Of a DNA stretch of 64,000 bases, positions 43,908 through 56,771 are shown in pieces. This DNA comes from Erigeron canadensis (lineage: Eukaryota; Streptophyta; Magnoliopsida; Asterales; Asteraceae). The stretch covers positions 7,814,501-7,878,500 of the forward strand of contig NC_057761.1 in NCBI RefSeq assembly GCF_010389155.1. Direction: 5' to 3'. A program made the translations under genes and the position numbers. The notes under the pieces are model-generated. The model saw only the letters and a list, made by a program, of their open reading frames with translations, was not told the DNA's origin and ran no database searches. How positions within the stretch are numbered: the first letter of the stretch is position 1; every line of letters starts with the position of its first letter.

Positions 43908-46900
43908 GATAAGGATGTAGGGATATCGGCTGTCAAAATCGATGATGCATTGGTGATCGAAGATGACAAAATATCTGAAGATAATGTATGTTGCATATCC
44001 TTCCTGTTATGCTCTTTTTCTTTATTTTACTCCCTTTTTGTAGTTTGAAGTTGGCGAAACAAAAAATATGTAATTGTCTTGAACTTTGGTAAGGTGAACC
44101 ACAACCATTATAGTATATTGATCACAACTCACCCAAGGGGTGTTGTCAATTAGTTTAAAATGATACTTTTATCTTTAACTAGATGGTGATGTAAGGGATC
44201 ATATCATTACAATTGTGTTAAACATCTGACAAGTTTTGATAGTTCATTGCGTATATAGGCCAATAAGCTGTGTACAAACTGAAAAGTACAACATTTCAGG
44301 CTTTTAACCCTTATAAATTCAATGATACGACACAGGTATCAAGTAAATTTCTTCTTAGTGGCCGTATAGCATCATTTCATATCTTTTGATTATCTTAAAT
44401 ACCCCTGTCATGCTCATGGTTTCTAATGTATGAATCTTTTTCTGTGTTATTAGATGTTAAGTGATGATTATGCACTTCCAGTATGCTTGCCAGATGCTCA
44501 TGGTGTTAAGGTGGGTGATTCTAGCAGTAGAGGAACTCCATCTATGGACTCAGAGTGTAAGGGTGAAATGTCATTTGCTGATGCAAGCTCAAACATGCCT
44601 GCTGCAGCCATGTCTGGGCTTGCATCCGCAAACAGTACGTACGGGCATCAAAGGAGGTGGAGATCGTCATGGGCAACCCATCTCTGACTCTAGTGGTTCT
44701 CCTGAGCTCATGTTTACTTCAGGTGGTAAGCAACTTAGCCGAAATTTAACCATCTTTCGAGCTAGTCATCAACATATTGCTCTAGACAAGGCTGATGACG
44801 AAAGGTCCAGTGACTTCATATCTAGTGATGGTAGCAGATGGAGTGATATCTACACTCTGACTTACCAGAAAGCAGATAGCCAAGATCATATGAATATGGA
44901 TTCGACAAGCCCTAAATCTTCAATAGCGGGGTCTATCTTGCAGTCTAACACTGATTCACTCAAGCATCAAATATCATTTTTTGATAGCCTTTTACAAAGA
45001 GAACTTCCTTGTGATTTGGAAAACACTAATCCTACTTATAATATTTTTGCTGTACTACGTGTGTTAGAGGGTCTAAATCAGCTTGCAGCTTGTTTACGTG
45101 TCCAATCAGTTATTGATAACTTTGCTGAAGGAAAAATCTCATGTCCAAATGACGTCAATGTAACTGGTCCTAGGGTTTCTGCTGATGAGTTTATTAATAG
45201 TAAATCAACTCCAAAATTGTCTAGGCATATTCAGGACGTGCTTGCACTATTTAGTGATAGTATTCCATCATGGTGCTATCAGCTGACAAAAGCATGCCCC
45301 TTCTTGTTTCCGTTTGAAACTAGAGTATATCTATTCAACTGCTTTTGGGCTGTCTTGTGCTTTGTATCGGCTTCAGCAGCAGCAGGGGGAAAGTGGAAAT
45401 GGATCTATGGATGAGAGAGAGCTAAGAGTTGGACGATTACGTCGACAGAAAGTCCATGTTTCTTGAAATCTTGTTTTGGATTCTGCTCCAAAAGTCATGG
45501 AGATGTATTCAAGTCAAAAGGCTGTTTTAGAAGTAGAATATTTTGGTGAAGTTGGTACTGGGCTGGGTCCTACAATGGAGTTTTATACCCTTTTAAGCCA
45601 TGATCTTCAAAGGGCGACCTGAAAATAAAATGAGATCTAACTCATTTGATGGAGGCAAAGCAATGGAAGTTAAATCTGGAGAGAAGAAAGACGGTAAAAT
45701 AAGTGACATTATCATCGCGCCCCTTGGGCTGATTCCACGTCCTTGGCCTCTTGCTGCTGATACCTCTGATGGTAGCCAATTTGCAAAGAAATATAGTATT
45801 TTAGACTTCTTGGCTCTGTGATGGCAAAAGCTCTTCAAGATGGGAGGCTTTTGGATCTGGCGCTTTCAACACCGTTCTATAAAGCTTGTGCTTGGACAGG
45901 TAAGCTACTCGTTTAGTTTTTTTTTTTTTTTGACAAGTTTTTATATTACAGTCTTTTTAATGTAAGTAAGTCAATGGGTGGAAACTACGTTTCATTATGA
46001 GTTGGTTAGTTCAAGTTGTTTTATATTTAGCTAGTCAACAAAGAATCTTGGTTCAACAAGAAACAGGTCAAATGGACCAAAAGTAGGTTCTTAGTATAGA
46101 AAAGTTTTGTAAATCTCCTTAATGGATGAATGGTTATTGTATTTCAAAATATATTGACATAATGCCTGCTGATAGGAAATTTCAAACTTAGGGTAACCCA
46201 ACCTGCTGGTCTGCCACCGGCATTTTACGATCTTTATATCTCACTCTTATCTTTCCAAAAGGGTACATATTACAAATCATGTTATATTCCCTACTAATAC
46301 TGCTGTGTTTGCTGACATGTTCACCAATTTCTTGCAGGAACTTGATTTATATGATGTTGCTTTATTTGATGTTGCACTTGGCATGACATTGCGAGAGTTG
46401 CAAGCTCTTGTTTGTCGGAAAAAAAATCCTAGAGTTGACGCCTGTGCATGATCATGATGAAGCTTTTGACTTAAAATTTCGGGAGGCTTCAGTTGAAGAT
46501 CTTTGTTTGGACTTCACACTTCCTGGTTATCTAGATTTCGTTCTCAAATCAAGCAACGAAGATGTAGTTATGCACCTGTTTACCACATTACTTTTGCGAT
46601 TGATAGCATATCATCTGTCCTTTCTTTAAGTTTGTTTACTAATGTTTGGGAAGGTTTTAATTTTTTTTTCTTATTTTTTTTTGTAAGTACAGGTCAATAT
46701 AGACAATCTGGAAGAGTACATTTCCCTTGTAGTTTCTGCTGTTGTCAAGACTGGTATTGCACGCCAAATGGAAGCATTTAGATTCGGTTCAATGAGGTCA
46801 TCTTTGTTTCTCTTTTTTGTAAAGTTTCTGTTTTATCTTGCTTCTTCAAGTCTTATATAATAATACCAACATCGTTAGTCTTACAGTTTTAAAGCTCCTG

Positions 46901-48632
46901 TAATGGGTCAAAACAAGTAACTTTTGGTGCCCGGTTAAACTGGGACTTGACTACTGAGGTAATTTTGTCCCGTTTTAGAAAAAGATTTTTTTTCAGGAGG
47001 TTTGATGCTTAAAAAATTACTATTACGAGGACTGTCGATGTATTTAAGCTATTCAACTTATCTCACCTTTTCGTTTTGTAACCTTTTAATTTTACCTATT
47101 TAACCTGTTAGAGATATATGCAACTCGATTGACCCATTTAGAAATAAATGAATTGAAAATCACCGCCTCTTGTTTAATCCATGCATATAGCTCAGTGTTC
47201 TACAGATGTTAGTATTATTCATTTCAGTTATGGTATATTTTATTTTACTTTTTACACTTTCTTGTCTACTGTATATATTTATGCATACTTGTCAATGCCT
47301 AGAACAGTAATATCTGTATATAATATCTCCACATATTCAATTATTTATCTTCTAGCCCATCTAGGGATGAGATTTAAGCCCGGAAACCCGAGAACCGAAC
47401 CTGACCACCCCGAACCGGACCGCCCGACCACCAAACGGGCATATGGAAAAAGAAAGATGATTGTTAATATGCCCTGATTTCTTTGCTTTGCTTTCTGAAC
47501 ATGTTTCAGTTTATGTAGTTTGGTGATAATATTTGAAGATCTTATTGCTGTAGAATGTAAATGCAACATATCCTTTTGTACACAGATGATACTTTTACCC
47601 ATTTCTTAGATAGTCCAAAAGGATTCAATATTTTGCTTGTTCACTTAAACTAATTTGCATGTTGTCAACTACTAGGTATTTGACATAGCTCTGCAAATAT
47701 TCTCCCCTTGGATTATTTACTATGTGGCCACAAAGAGTGTTGGGAGGTATATATTGTTCATTTGTAATGGGTAAATGTCAATGTTCCTTGGAAGAATGTA
47801 TTCTTATAACTCTTCTACATCTGCAGGCTGACAAACTTGTGGAACACATAAAATTTGATCATGGATATACTTCAAAGAGCCCTACGGTAGTCTATGTATG
47901 TAAATTTCTTATGCAATTTGGAACCTTTACTTACTAGTTCTCAAGTTTTCTTTTTTTGTTGAAAATATAAGAAAGGAAGGGTAAGGAATAAAGGTGAAAA
48001 AGAAGAGATGGGCTGTACATTTTTTTCTTTTTTCCGTCGCTAAAGTCTTACGTACGTCTGGTGGAAATCATACTCATTCCGTTATCCCAACAATGGGGAT
48101 GAAATTTATTTAGGGAAATGCATCAAACTCCGCCTTCCCTTCCTTTCACTTCATTTCCTTTCTTTCTTAAGAACTCAAGAAGACAATGTTTTTAAGCATA
48201 GTTCTCTTTTCTTTCTCTTCCAAAAAATATAGTATTGCATTGGCACATTCAGTGGAAGCAATTTTAATTAAAGTTTGTTGACTACTATTTAGCTAGTTGA
48301 GATAATGGGAGAATTCAGCTCGGAACAACAGAGAGCCTTCTGTCAGTTTGTGACTGGCGCTCCTCGGCTTCCACCAGGTGGTTTGGCAGTGTTGAATCCT
48401 AAGTTGACAATTGTTAGAAAGGTAACTGATGGTCTTGTTGTCTTGATAATGCATGTAATTTTCTGTTAAGGTGCTTATAATTTTAATTTACTTTTCCGAT
48501 TTAGCATTCTTTAAAAGCCAGTAGTGTGATATGACATCCGATAAGAATGGTTCGTCGGATCCTGCTGAGGATGACTTGCCAAGTGTGATGACATGTGCTA
48601 ATTACTTGAAGCTTCCTTCTTACTCCACCAAG
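43908..48632 (+). pseudogene. UPL3: UPL3-type HECT ubiquitin ligase, broken 3' part
   Basis: Eight exon-like blocks with GT/AG borders: 43908-43985, 44454-45899, 46338-46563, 46693-46796, 47676-47746, 47827-47895, 48293-48421, 48505-48632. They follow the C-terminal half of plant UPL3 in order: acidic linker (ALVIEDDKISEDN), SRHIQDVLALFSD and YQLTKACPFLFPFET, then the HECT domain ([104 protein letters not shown]). The catalytic Cys segment SVMTCANYLKLPSYS is in the last block (Cys codon 48594-48596). Frameshifts near 44640, 45330, 45590, 45810, 46425 and 48530, and TGA near 45465, disable it. The armadillo half and the last exon are missing. UPL3 in plants limits endoreduplication and trichome branching. 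Confidence 0.88.
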
Positions 48633-49010
48633 GTAGAGATGTAGAGTAACCTATTACAGGCTAACCATTAGTAACATGTATTCCTGTTCGTTTCAATTTT
48701 TTCTTTCATATTACATCAAAAAGATCTCTTGTTGGTTTGTCTTAATCCAGTTTGGTAAAGGTTCAGCTATGTTTACTGTAGTTTCCCTTTAAGATACCAG
48801 TGCTAGAACTAGAGGTGGTTAATTGAGCAGGCTGGGTAAGGGGCCAAAACAGTTTCAAAATGAAATAACTGAGTTTGGGTAATCCACCAACAATATTTGT
48901 CGTCTATTTATTATCAATGTCCAACCCATTACTTATCGTGTGACGTGTGCAGGTTGTTCTTTTTGAAAACACTATTTAGATACTCTACTGTTCACGTGTT
49001 ACAGTGACAA

Positions 49011-49365
49011 GATTCACAAGGGACTGGAGCGAGCTTCTGGGTTTTTAAGTGCAGGGATTGTAAGACGAGGGTTAATTATCCGCACACAAGGTATAGAGCC
49101 TTTACCGAGCGAATTATCTATTTAATACTCTACTGTATTTATGACATGCGATGTTGTATTTTAAAGAAGGTATCGTTTATTGTCTTGGTAGCGTAGACGC
49201 ATTCTGATTTGTCATGATGAAATGCTTTATTCTTCTTTGGCAGGTTTAGGCTGGAAGTTGATGTTACTGATGGAATTATGAGTGCAGATGTGGTTATTTG
49301 TTTGACGAGACTGCCAAAAATTGGTAAAGCGAACAGCCAAGTCCCTGGTAGAGGAGCAACTCGTG
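49011..49365 (+). pseudogene. Replication protein A large-subunit-like fragment
   Basis: Two exon-like blocks. 49011-49090 encodes GTGASFWVFKCRDCKTRVNY followed by PHT and a GT donor. 49244-49365, after a CAG acceptor, encodes FRLEVDVTDGIMSADVV and, shifted by one frame, FDETAKNW followed by TAA. A CxxC element followed by a RxxLEVDVTDGT-type OB-fold strand and VMFDETA are typical of the C-terminal domain of plant RPA1-like proteins. Such genes are numerous in plants and are also carried by Helitrons. No Helitron ends were found here. It sits between the UPL3 relic and the copia-C LTR. Confidence 0.6.
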
Positions 49366-49395
49366 GTATGTTTATGTGGCAGTTAGCTTATATAC

Positions 49396-51348
49396 TGTTG
49401 GGTTATATAACTATTATCAAATCAAATCACAAAGCACGTAGCGGAATATAAAATCTATGTAGTTTATTAATTAACCAAGAGAGAATACGTGTACCATAAA
49501 TTGGAGAGAGTAAAGCAAGAAACCTTTATAATAAGGTTTAAATTAAACCTCTCTACGATTGCACACTCAACGTTGGAATGTATGTATGCTAGTATTTGAT
49601 CACGAACCCACAAACCCGTTGTGTATTTTCCTTAATTCGAAAACCCATGAACCAAAGCATATGTAGTCGACAAACTAGATCCATAATTAATGTGAACACT
49701 AATATATATATTTATATATATATATATATGTTGTTGCATGTGGTTTCGAACGGCACAAAACCAAAACCCTTTAAGGGTTTTGGTCGAACCAAAATAAGGA
49801 GAAGAGAGAGGAGAGAATTTCTTTTATGTTGGAATGAAAAACCCTTGAATTAACCCTTCTATATATAGAGAATAATTAGGGTTTAGTTACCTTGGAAAAC
49901 AAGTCAAATCAAGGCTTAAAAGGCCCTTGATAGAACCGGCCCCCGATAGGAAAATTAGGGTCCAACACTAATTTCCTATTTTCACATTTAATCATCTTTT
50001 TTAATTAATTAAATACAATTAACCTTTTAACTTATTTAAATTAATCATTTAGTGATCAAACTAATTAATATATTACTTTAATATATTAATTAATAACATA
50101 AATTACATTCATGTTGAGGTGTGACCCCATAGGCTTAAATACTTCTCGGACATACGTTCATTTTACGTGATCATATTCTAACAGCTCCCACTTGAGCTCG
50201 TAATGAACGAAGGTAATAACATTGGTTAGCGTTTAGCAACACGCCAATGCTCCCGGAAAAATTTAAGTATAGTTTCTTAAAGTATGTTTAAATGGTTAAG
50301 GCATTTATTATCCCTTTGTTCAGATACCTTGTTAAATATGAGTATGGATCAAAGTCATTTCATAATTTAATGATTATGTTTCTCATTCAATAACTAATTA
50401 ATGATTACCAAATATAATCGAGAACCATCTGGATTTATTTGGGCACAACCATGCAAACATCTTAATTAGTCAAATGAGGGCGCCAATGGTATCATGCTTC
50501 AACTTTTAAATTGAAGGAACAAATCATATATTTACTACACGTGTCAGTCATCATACTTCACGACGCTTTCTGAAAATAGCCCTCTATGTACCCCATTATT
50601 CAGGTGAGTTAGAACTACATCTAGTAAGTGCTATTCATACATGCTGACCTACTTGTATCTCAAGTCAAAGGATCAATAAAAGTAACCATTTATGAATTTC
50701 ACTTAATGACGTCGATCCATAAAGTGATAATTCGTTAGTGGGGTAGTCCAATATGCATCAACTATGGATATTATGTGAGTTTGGTGGGACCATCCATTAT
50801 ACATTCCAAGAATATAACCAATCACTCAGATTTGTCTTAGTTTAATTATAATCCCATATAATTAATCGACAATGGACAATTTAGAATATTTAATAAAATA
50901 TTTAACATTTAATTAAGTATTCAAGGATTAAACATGCAAATATAGGACACAATTTAATATTGAATGAAATCAAATATATCAAGTACTTTATTTCATTATA
51001 AAAAATATAAATTGCTTAACATCCTTTATCCAAATACCGAACAACAGATTTACATGAAATAACTAGCTAATTTAAGTTCTATGCCCTCGGCATGGCTTTC
51101 AAGCTTGGGCCTAGACAAAGCTTTTGTGAAAGGATCAACTAAGTTAAAATTTGTGTGAACTTTGAGTAATTTGATCTCCCCTAGTTCGATCTTCTCACGA
51201 ACATAGTGATATCGTCTAGCATAAATGCATAATGTCTGGCGCCTTTCTGAACTCCGGGTTCGTTGGCAATGATTAATGCACTAGTATTATCACAAAATCA
51301 GTGGGTAAGTCATTTGAGGAGATCATGTTTAGCCCGCTAATGAACTTC
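49396..51348 (-). mobile_element. copia-C: 3' end of a Copia element, broken by Sire-2
   Basis: A 3' LTR (49396-50183, TGTTGGGTTATAT ... CATATTCTAACA), polypurine tract (50184-50197) and 3' untranslated region precede decayed RNase H that aligns with copia-A 23640-23990. At 51349 the Sire-2 LTR begins, so the rest lies beyond the window. TATAC (49391-49395) would be the left target duplication. Confidence 0.82.
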
Positions 51349-52022
51349 TGTTGAGTCATGGATTCGCTGAGAGACTCAGTGAGTGACTCGTTCAGCGAGC
51401 TCTCAGCGAGCGCATGCATCTGCAAGCATGATCTATCTTCAAAGTCTAAAGGATATGTTCGATGACTCATCGCCCACTATTTGTAAGTCAAATATGAGCA
51501 GGAATTTGAAGAATAGAAGGATGGTCCCAAGGACACGTGTTGCAAGATCAAGATGAAGCCATGTGACCTTGTACTAATTCTGTGCAATGGAGTTTCCCTT
51601 TCATACCGTTTTTGGAAACAAACAAGATGAAGGAAAGAGACCTCTGCAGATCTGAATGATCCACCAATAGATAGTTGACAACCTTCATGTGTCAACATCT
51701 TGTCAACTATCTACTAGGGTTGTCATGTGATTCCTTATCTGCCTATAAAGGGAATCACTTGACCTAGCCACCATCTTGTTGGTGTGTTCCACAGTCTTTA
51801 TTTTATTCTCTTTGCTTATTTGTTAAGTTTTTGTGTGTTCAAAAACTTAATGAATCTTTTCTGTTTATTGTTGTTGTAAAACAACCATCCATGTTTTCAT
51901 CGTTTAGTTTGAAAATACATATAACTAAACTAATTCTTTACTTCTCGTCTCTATTCTTGTCATTTCATATTTACTTTATAAGTTAGTAAATCAAACACAA
52001 GTAGTGTATTCGTGGACCAATA
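51349..52022 (+). repeat. Sire-2 5' LTR
   Basis: Starts TGTTGAGTCATGG and ends GGACCAATA just before the primer site. It aligns with the Sire-1 LTRs along its length. The TATA box CTATAAAGG has its core at 51744-51750. The usual CA end has become TA. Confidence 0.88.
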
Positions 52023-52025
52023 AGT

Positions 52026-52038
52026 GGTATCAGAGCCA
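52026..52038 (+). other. Sire-2 primer binding site (Met-tRNA)
   Basis: TGGTATCAGAGCC follows the LTR after AAG. Confidence 0.9.
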
Positions 52039-52133
52039 CTGTTCCTAAATCATTGGAACAAGATTTGTTTGCCTCTTGTGGTTACATTATTTTCTTTACT
52101 GTTTAAATCTTATATTTTTTTTCTTCTTAAAGA

Positions 52134-52695
52134 TGTTGTCTGTAACCACTCTGGTTAACACGCGTGACTTCGGTTACGTCTCTATTCCTCCAAAATTTGA
52201 GCCAAAAGACTTTGGCTCATGGAAGGAACGAATGTTACTACACATAGTGGGTGTAGAACCATACCTTATGACCATCTTAAATGAAGGTCCTTACATACCC
52301 ATGTATGTCTAAAGGACACCAGGTGCTACACCTGATGCTCCTGAAATTGTGACTGATCTGGTAAAGCCAGAAGTCCAATGGACTGAAGAAGAGCGAAAGC
52401 TCGTCAATCTTGATTCAAGATTGAAAAATATGATCATCACCACTCTTCCCACTGAGGTGATGAAACTAGTCATTAAATTCTCCACTTCAAAAGAAGTTTG
52501 GGAAAGACTAGTGAGCACTTATGAAGGGTCAATTGACTTGATTAAAACCAAGAAAATTGACCTAAAACGTGCCTACGAAAATTTCTTTTCTCTTCCTGAT
52601 GAAAGTCTCGAGGGCACATATACCCGGTTCAAAGGGTTGCTTAATGACATGACAAATGTTGGTATTACCCATGACAATTTTGAGGTATGCCACAA
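52134..52695 (+). pseudogene. gag: Sire-2 gag, 5' part
   Basis: ATG at 52134 begins MLSVTTLVNTRDFGYVSIPP, close to Sire-1 gag. TAA at 52310-52312 stops it where Sire-1 has CAA. The frame resumes (DLVKPEVQWTEEERKLVNLD) to FEVCH, where the pol-less element inserts after the duplicated CACAA. Confidence 0.9.
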
Positions 52696-52975
52696 TGTTA
52701 GAAATTCAAAATAGTGCTTAGTTGTATTTCTTTATCTTTGTTATTTTGGATATGTAATATAAGGTTGAGGGGTAGCTTATGTATTTACTTAGAGTATAAA
52801 TACCCCTCAAGCCTTAACCTTTTAAAAACCTTTGATCATATTTTGATAATAATATTTTCAAGCTATCCACACACACTGCTCATCTCTCTCAATACACACA
52901 CTAACACACAGACACCCACCATTGTTATTCACCTTACTTGCGCACCCTAACACGAACGATTTCTGCAATATTACA
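52696..52975 (+). repeat. Pol-less element 5' LTR
   Basis: Starts TGTTAGAAATTC, ends GCAATATTACA, with TATAAATA at 52795-52802. Confidence 0.93.
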
Positions 52976-52977
52976 TG

Positions 52978-52988
52978 TGGTATCAGAG
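52978..52988 (+). other. Pol-less element primer binding site
   Basis: TGGTATCAGAG two bases after the LTR; complementarity to Met-tRNA stops at 11 bases (AAAAC follows). Confidence 0.85.
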
Positions 52989-53426
52989 AAAACAACAATC
53001 TGTTGATGATCCAGAACAAATTCAATACAGATTCGTTGAATTTTTGTTCAATTTCTTCGTCTTCGTGTTCAAAGAACTTTTGCCGCCATTTCTGTTCATC
53101 AACAATTTACATTCAATTTCTGTTCAATTTTCAAGTTTTTGTTCACAAATACATTCCAAATCATATTTCAAAACATCCTGTTAAGTTTCATAATCAAATT
53201 CAAAGTTTTGATTAAAAATCAAAATTTTAGAAAATTTGATCAAAGTTTGATTTTCACAATTAAGTTGATTTGAGATATGGAATTGTTTTTAGGGTTGTGC
53301 GCGAACATTTTCTGAGCATTTTGATGTTTGAATCAAATCCTAATTCTCAAAACTGAGTGAGAATTGACCAATTTTGTATCAAAAACCGACTGTTTTGTCT
53401 GTTCTGTTTGTATGTGCAGGTATACC

Positions 53427-53936
53427 AAAACGATCTCTGTTGGAGGAACTAAAACAATCTCTTTTAGATCGTTCTAGTTTTTGAGCCATTTTGAAGTTAA
53501 AACGATCTAATTTAGATCGTTCTAGCTTGTGTAATTCTGTGTGAATTGTGTGGTGTGTGGATCGTGGTACTGAAGTTGTTGTGATTGGGAATCACACTCT
53601 TCCTTGGGTAACTGATCTCCATGAGATTTGTTTTGCTCAAAAACTTCCAAATCATTGTATTACTCTGTCCAAAGTTTCAAAGTTTCATACTTAGAAATTT
53701 TTCACCCAAAATTGTTAAAACGATCTAAATTTAGATCGTTCTAACTCTTCTCGACAATTTCTCAAAACGATTTATTTTAGAACGATTTCATTTTCTTTAC
53801 TTTCTTCTTTCATCTTTTCATCACTTAGAAAAAAAATTTTCCAGATTCTAAAACGATCTAATTTAGATCGTTCTTGTTTCATTTTTTAAATACTTAGAAA
53901 TTTTTTTCAAAAATCTAAAACGATCTAAATTTTTAG
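53427..53936. repeat. Palindrome cluster 1, leader of the gag-like frame
   Basis: Copies of the palindrome with core CGATCTAA(A)TTTAGATCG. Good copies are at 53499-53523, 53717-53742 and 53850-53874. Part or degenerate copies are at 53427-53436, 53451-53475, 53764-53788 and 53917-53936. The flanks are AAAA on the left and TT(C/T)T on the right. The sequence between them is not repeated in tandem. Confidence 0.92.
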
Positions 53937-53985
53937 TGTCATTTTCTAAATCAAGTTTTTTTAAGTTGTAATTCAATCATTTTAA

Positions 53986-55826
53986 ATGACAACAATCAAC
54001 ATCAATTCAGACATTTCATCAAGAGAGGTACAAGTTTTTACTCAAACTGACTGCTTGTCTCTTCAAACAACTGCTGATACTTTGACAATGCAAAATCTTA
54101 CTTTGAAAACAAATTTGAAAATAGCTAAACAAGAGTTTGATAAACTTAACGAAGATTTTTCTCAACTCTCAATAGCTCATGATGCTCTTAAAGTTAACTA
54201 TGACTCTTTGAAAGAAATGCATTTGTCAAGTAACAGTTCTCAAGTTGTTTCACCCAATGCACATTTAACCAATGTCAAGACCTTGAAAAGACTGTTCATT
54301 CACTCAAGCAAACCATTGAGACCTTACAGCTTGAGAAAACCAATGAATTGATAAGAGCAAATGCAAGACAAGCAGATGTTGAGTTTCTCACAAACAAAAT
54401 GAAAGATATGAGACCAAATTGTGAAAAACATGAAAGACAGATTTCTGACTTAAACAGTTCTTGTTTTCTCAAAGGAGTTGAAATTGAAACTCTTCAAAAA
54501 CAAGTTGAGGATTTGAAAGCAAACATTATGTTCTACCAAGAGAAAACCTACAAAATAGAACAAAATCCTTTTTTGGATTTCACTGCTTATTACAATAAAT
54601 CAAAAATTGATAAATCAGAACTTCTTTTTGGTTTAGGTTGTGAGAATCCAACACATTTAGAGAAAATTCAAAAAGAAGATTTTGGTGCTTTGTATGATGA
54701 AAAATTTCTTCGCCTTGGCATGATTCATGAATTCATCAGACCATCTGAGGATGATTTTGAGTCAGATGATGTTGAAATACCAAAACCAACTCAAATAAAC
54801 TTTGATTATGTTGCTCTTAATGATACTTACAAGAAAACTCATAACAGATCAATTTATGAGTTAGAAGAAATAGACAACATTTAAATGAAACAAAATGAGT
54901 CTCAACAAGTGTCTTCACAATCAATTTCTCACAGAGCTTATATTCCAACTACCATATTGGAAAAAGAAATTGAAAACCTAAAACAAAAAGTTGAGTCTCA
55001 ACAAAAGGTCATTGAACATCTGAAAACTCAAGATTATTCCCCAAAGGTAAGTGAGACTACCCCTACCCATATGATGATTAATCATAATTCTGATGATTGC
55101 TCCACTCCATCCAATGGGAGTGAGAATTCTACAAAAGTGCTGCAGGATGAAAGCTTCTCTTCTCAAGAAATTCAAGATATGTCCAAAACAATGTTATCTT
55201 CATTTTTCAAGATTGAAGAGAAAATTCAAGCTTTGAAGGCTAAACGTCTTGCTTCTGTCAAAAAGGTACTTTCTTTTGAAACCCCTGTGATCACACCTAA
55301 TAACAAAAGTAAAGTGATTTTAGAGCATAAAATTGAGATTCCTGCAAATCTTAAGGCTAAAGCAAAAGCATTGATTGAAAAGATGACTATCAAAACTGGT
55401 TCTCAACCAAAAAGTCAATCAAAAATTGAAAAAGGAGTTAAACAACTTTCTTTCAAAAAGCCTAAAGTTGAATCAAAGAAGGAATCTAATTCTAAGATTG
55501 CTCCAACTTCATTTTACTCACCCAAAAGACAGCTTGCACCAACTGTCAAAGGCAAGAACACCATTAAGGTTCATGTTTCATCTGTTTCTACAACCTCTGC
55601 TCTTAAAACTATCTCTAAAAATAGTACAATATCCAAGATGTCAAAAACTAATCAAGTTTTCCTCACAAAAAAAACATCTAAGGGTATAACTATTTATAGG
55701 GATCAGTATGGTTGGTTCACTGTCAAAACTCCAAAGAAACAGAATCCCAAATATTCAAACAATACCATGACCAATTTTTCTAACCCAAAAGGACCCATTC
55801 AACAGTGGGTACCAAAAACAACTTAA
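53986..55826 (+). pseudogene. Gag-like coiled-coil protein of the pol-less element
   Basis: ATG at 53986 starts MTTININSDISSREVQVFTQ. A frameshift near 54270 and an in-frame TAA at 54882-54884, just before an ATG, break an otherwise continuous frame of about 613 codons. The N-terminal two thirds are coiled coil (LKIAKQEFDKLNEDFSQLSI; EIETLQKQVEDLKAN; EKEIENLKQKVESQQKVIEH) with a conserved-looking island (LLFGLGCENPTHLEKIQKED). The C-terminal third is Lys/Ser-rich and basic and ends GWFTVKTPKKQNP ... GPIQQWVPKTT. I see no CCHC knuckle. Its place and its ending argue for a gag derivative. Confidence 0.75.
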
Positions 55827-56771
55827 TTTTTTTTGTAGGCAATAAAGGTCTGTGTTACATATTTCCACTTTGGAAGATATCCAACACATGATCCTGGAAT
55901 GAGTTTCTGATTAAGTGCTCATTTCCTTGCCTCTGCATGTTTAGTAAAAATCCTCTATCTTTCTAATTTCATTCATTATCTGTCAAACATTGATGCTATG
56001 CTTACGTGCAATATGTATTATATCATGCAATGTTTGAGGGGGAGAGAAAGGATAATTCATAAATCGAAGGGGAGTTTGTGTATTTGCACTATTTGATTAG
56101 AAACTCATTGTTATTTCAAAAAAACAAAATAGAAAAATAGAAAATTTAAAAACTCATAAAAATATTTTTGTTTGTTTTGTTTTGTTTGTTTATTATTGTT
56201 TTAAAAATTCTGTTATATGAAAAAGCCCAAAAACAAGTCAAGCCAATACCAATCAAGTCCATAACCGACCAAGATAACTAAATCCGATCAAGTCAGCCTA
56301 ACCCGACCCATTTTTCTTTTCTTTCTCTTTAAGTGGGGAAAAATCATTTTTTTCTTATCTATTCACACTTACTTCCGTAAACAAACTAACACTCTCACCA
56401 AAAAATATTCATAAAAACTTTTTGTTACTGATCATCAAAAGAAGTTAAGGGTCTTGTTCCAAATCGTTTTGTGATCATTTCTTTCCATAACATCATCAAA
56501 TTTCAATCACATCCACACGTACTATCTCGGTTTGAATGTAGATTTTATTTTTTCAATTTTTCTTGAATTTCTCATTTCTGTTAGTACTTCTGTGTTGACT
56601 GTGTGAATTAGAAGCATGTTTAGGATATGTGTAAATGATTACTACATGTTTAAATGCTTTGTTTGATGATTTTGATGCTTTGTTTGATAAATTGAATGTG
56701 AATATTGATGTATGTTTGGCTAACTGAAAAGTGTTTGGCAAAAATATTTTATTTTAGAGTTGTTTGATTCT
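55827..56771. other. Spacer of the pol-less element where pol would lie
   Basis: Non-coding. Internal polypurine-like tracts at 56035-56048 (TTTGAGGGGGAGAG) and 56068-56075 (GAAGGGGA) resemble the tract before the 3' LTR. No pol remnant was recognised. Confidence 0.6.

Noticed and set aside
47360..47450. GC-rich, CCGAACC-rich patch in a UPL3 intron
   Set aside because: It could be a mobile-element scrap, but no ends, motif or repeat partner were found in the window.
43908..48632. Working HECT ligase gene
   Set aside because: Several frameshifts and a TGA break the exons, and the last exon and the armadillo half are missing.
43908..48632. UPL4 instead of UPL3
   Set aside because: DYLLCGHKECWE-type text, [19 protein letters not shown] and the acidic linker fit my recollection of UPL3 better; an alignment would settle it.
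52714..53215. Open frames at the start of the pol-less element, with the copy at 62740-62976
   Set aside because: They lie in the LTR and leader, overlapping the TATA box and primer site.
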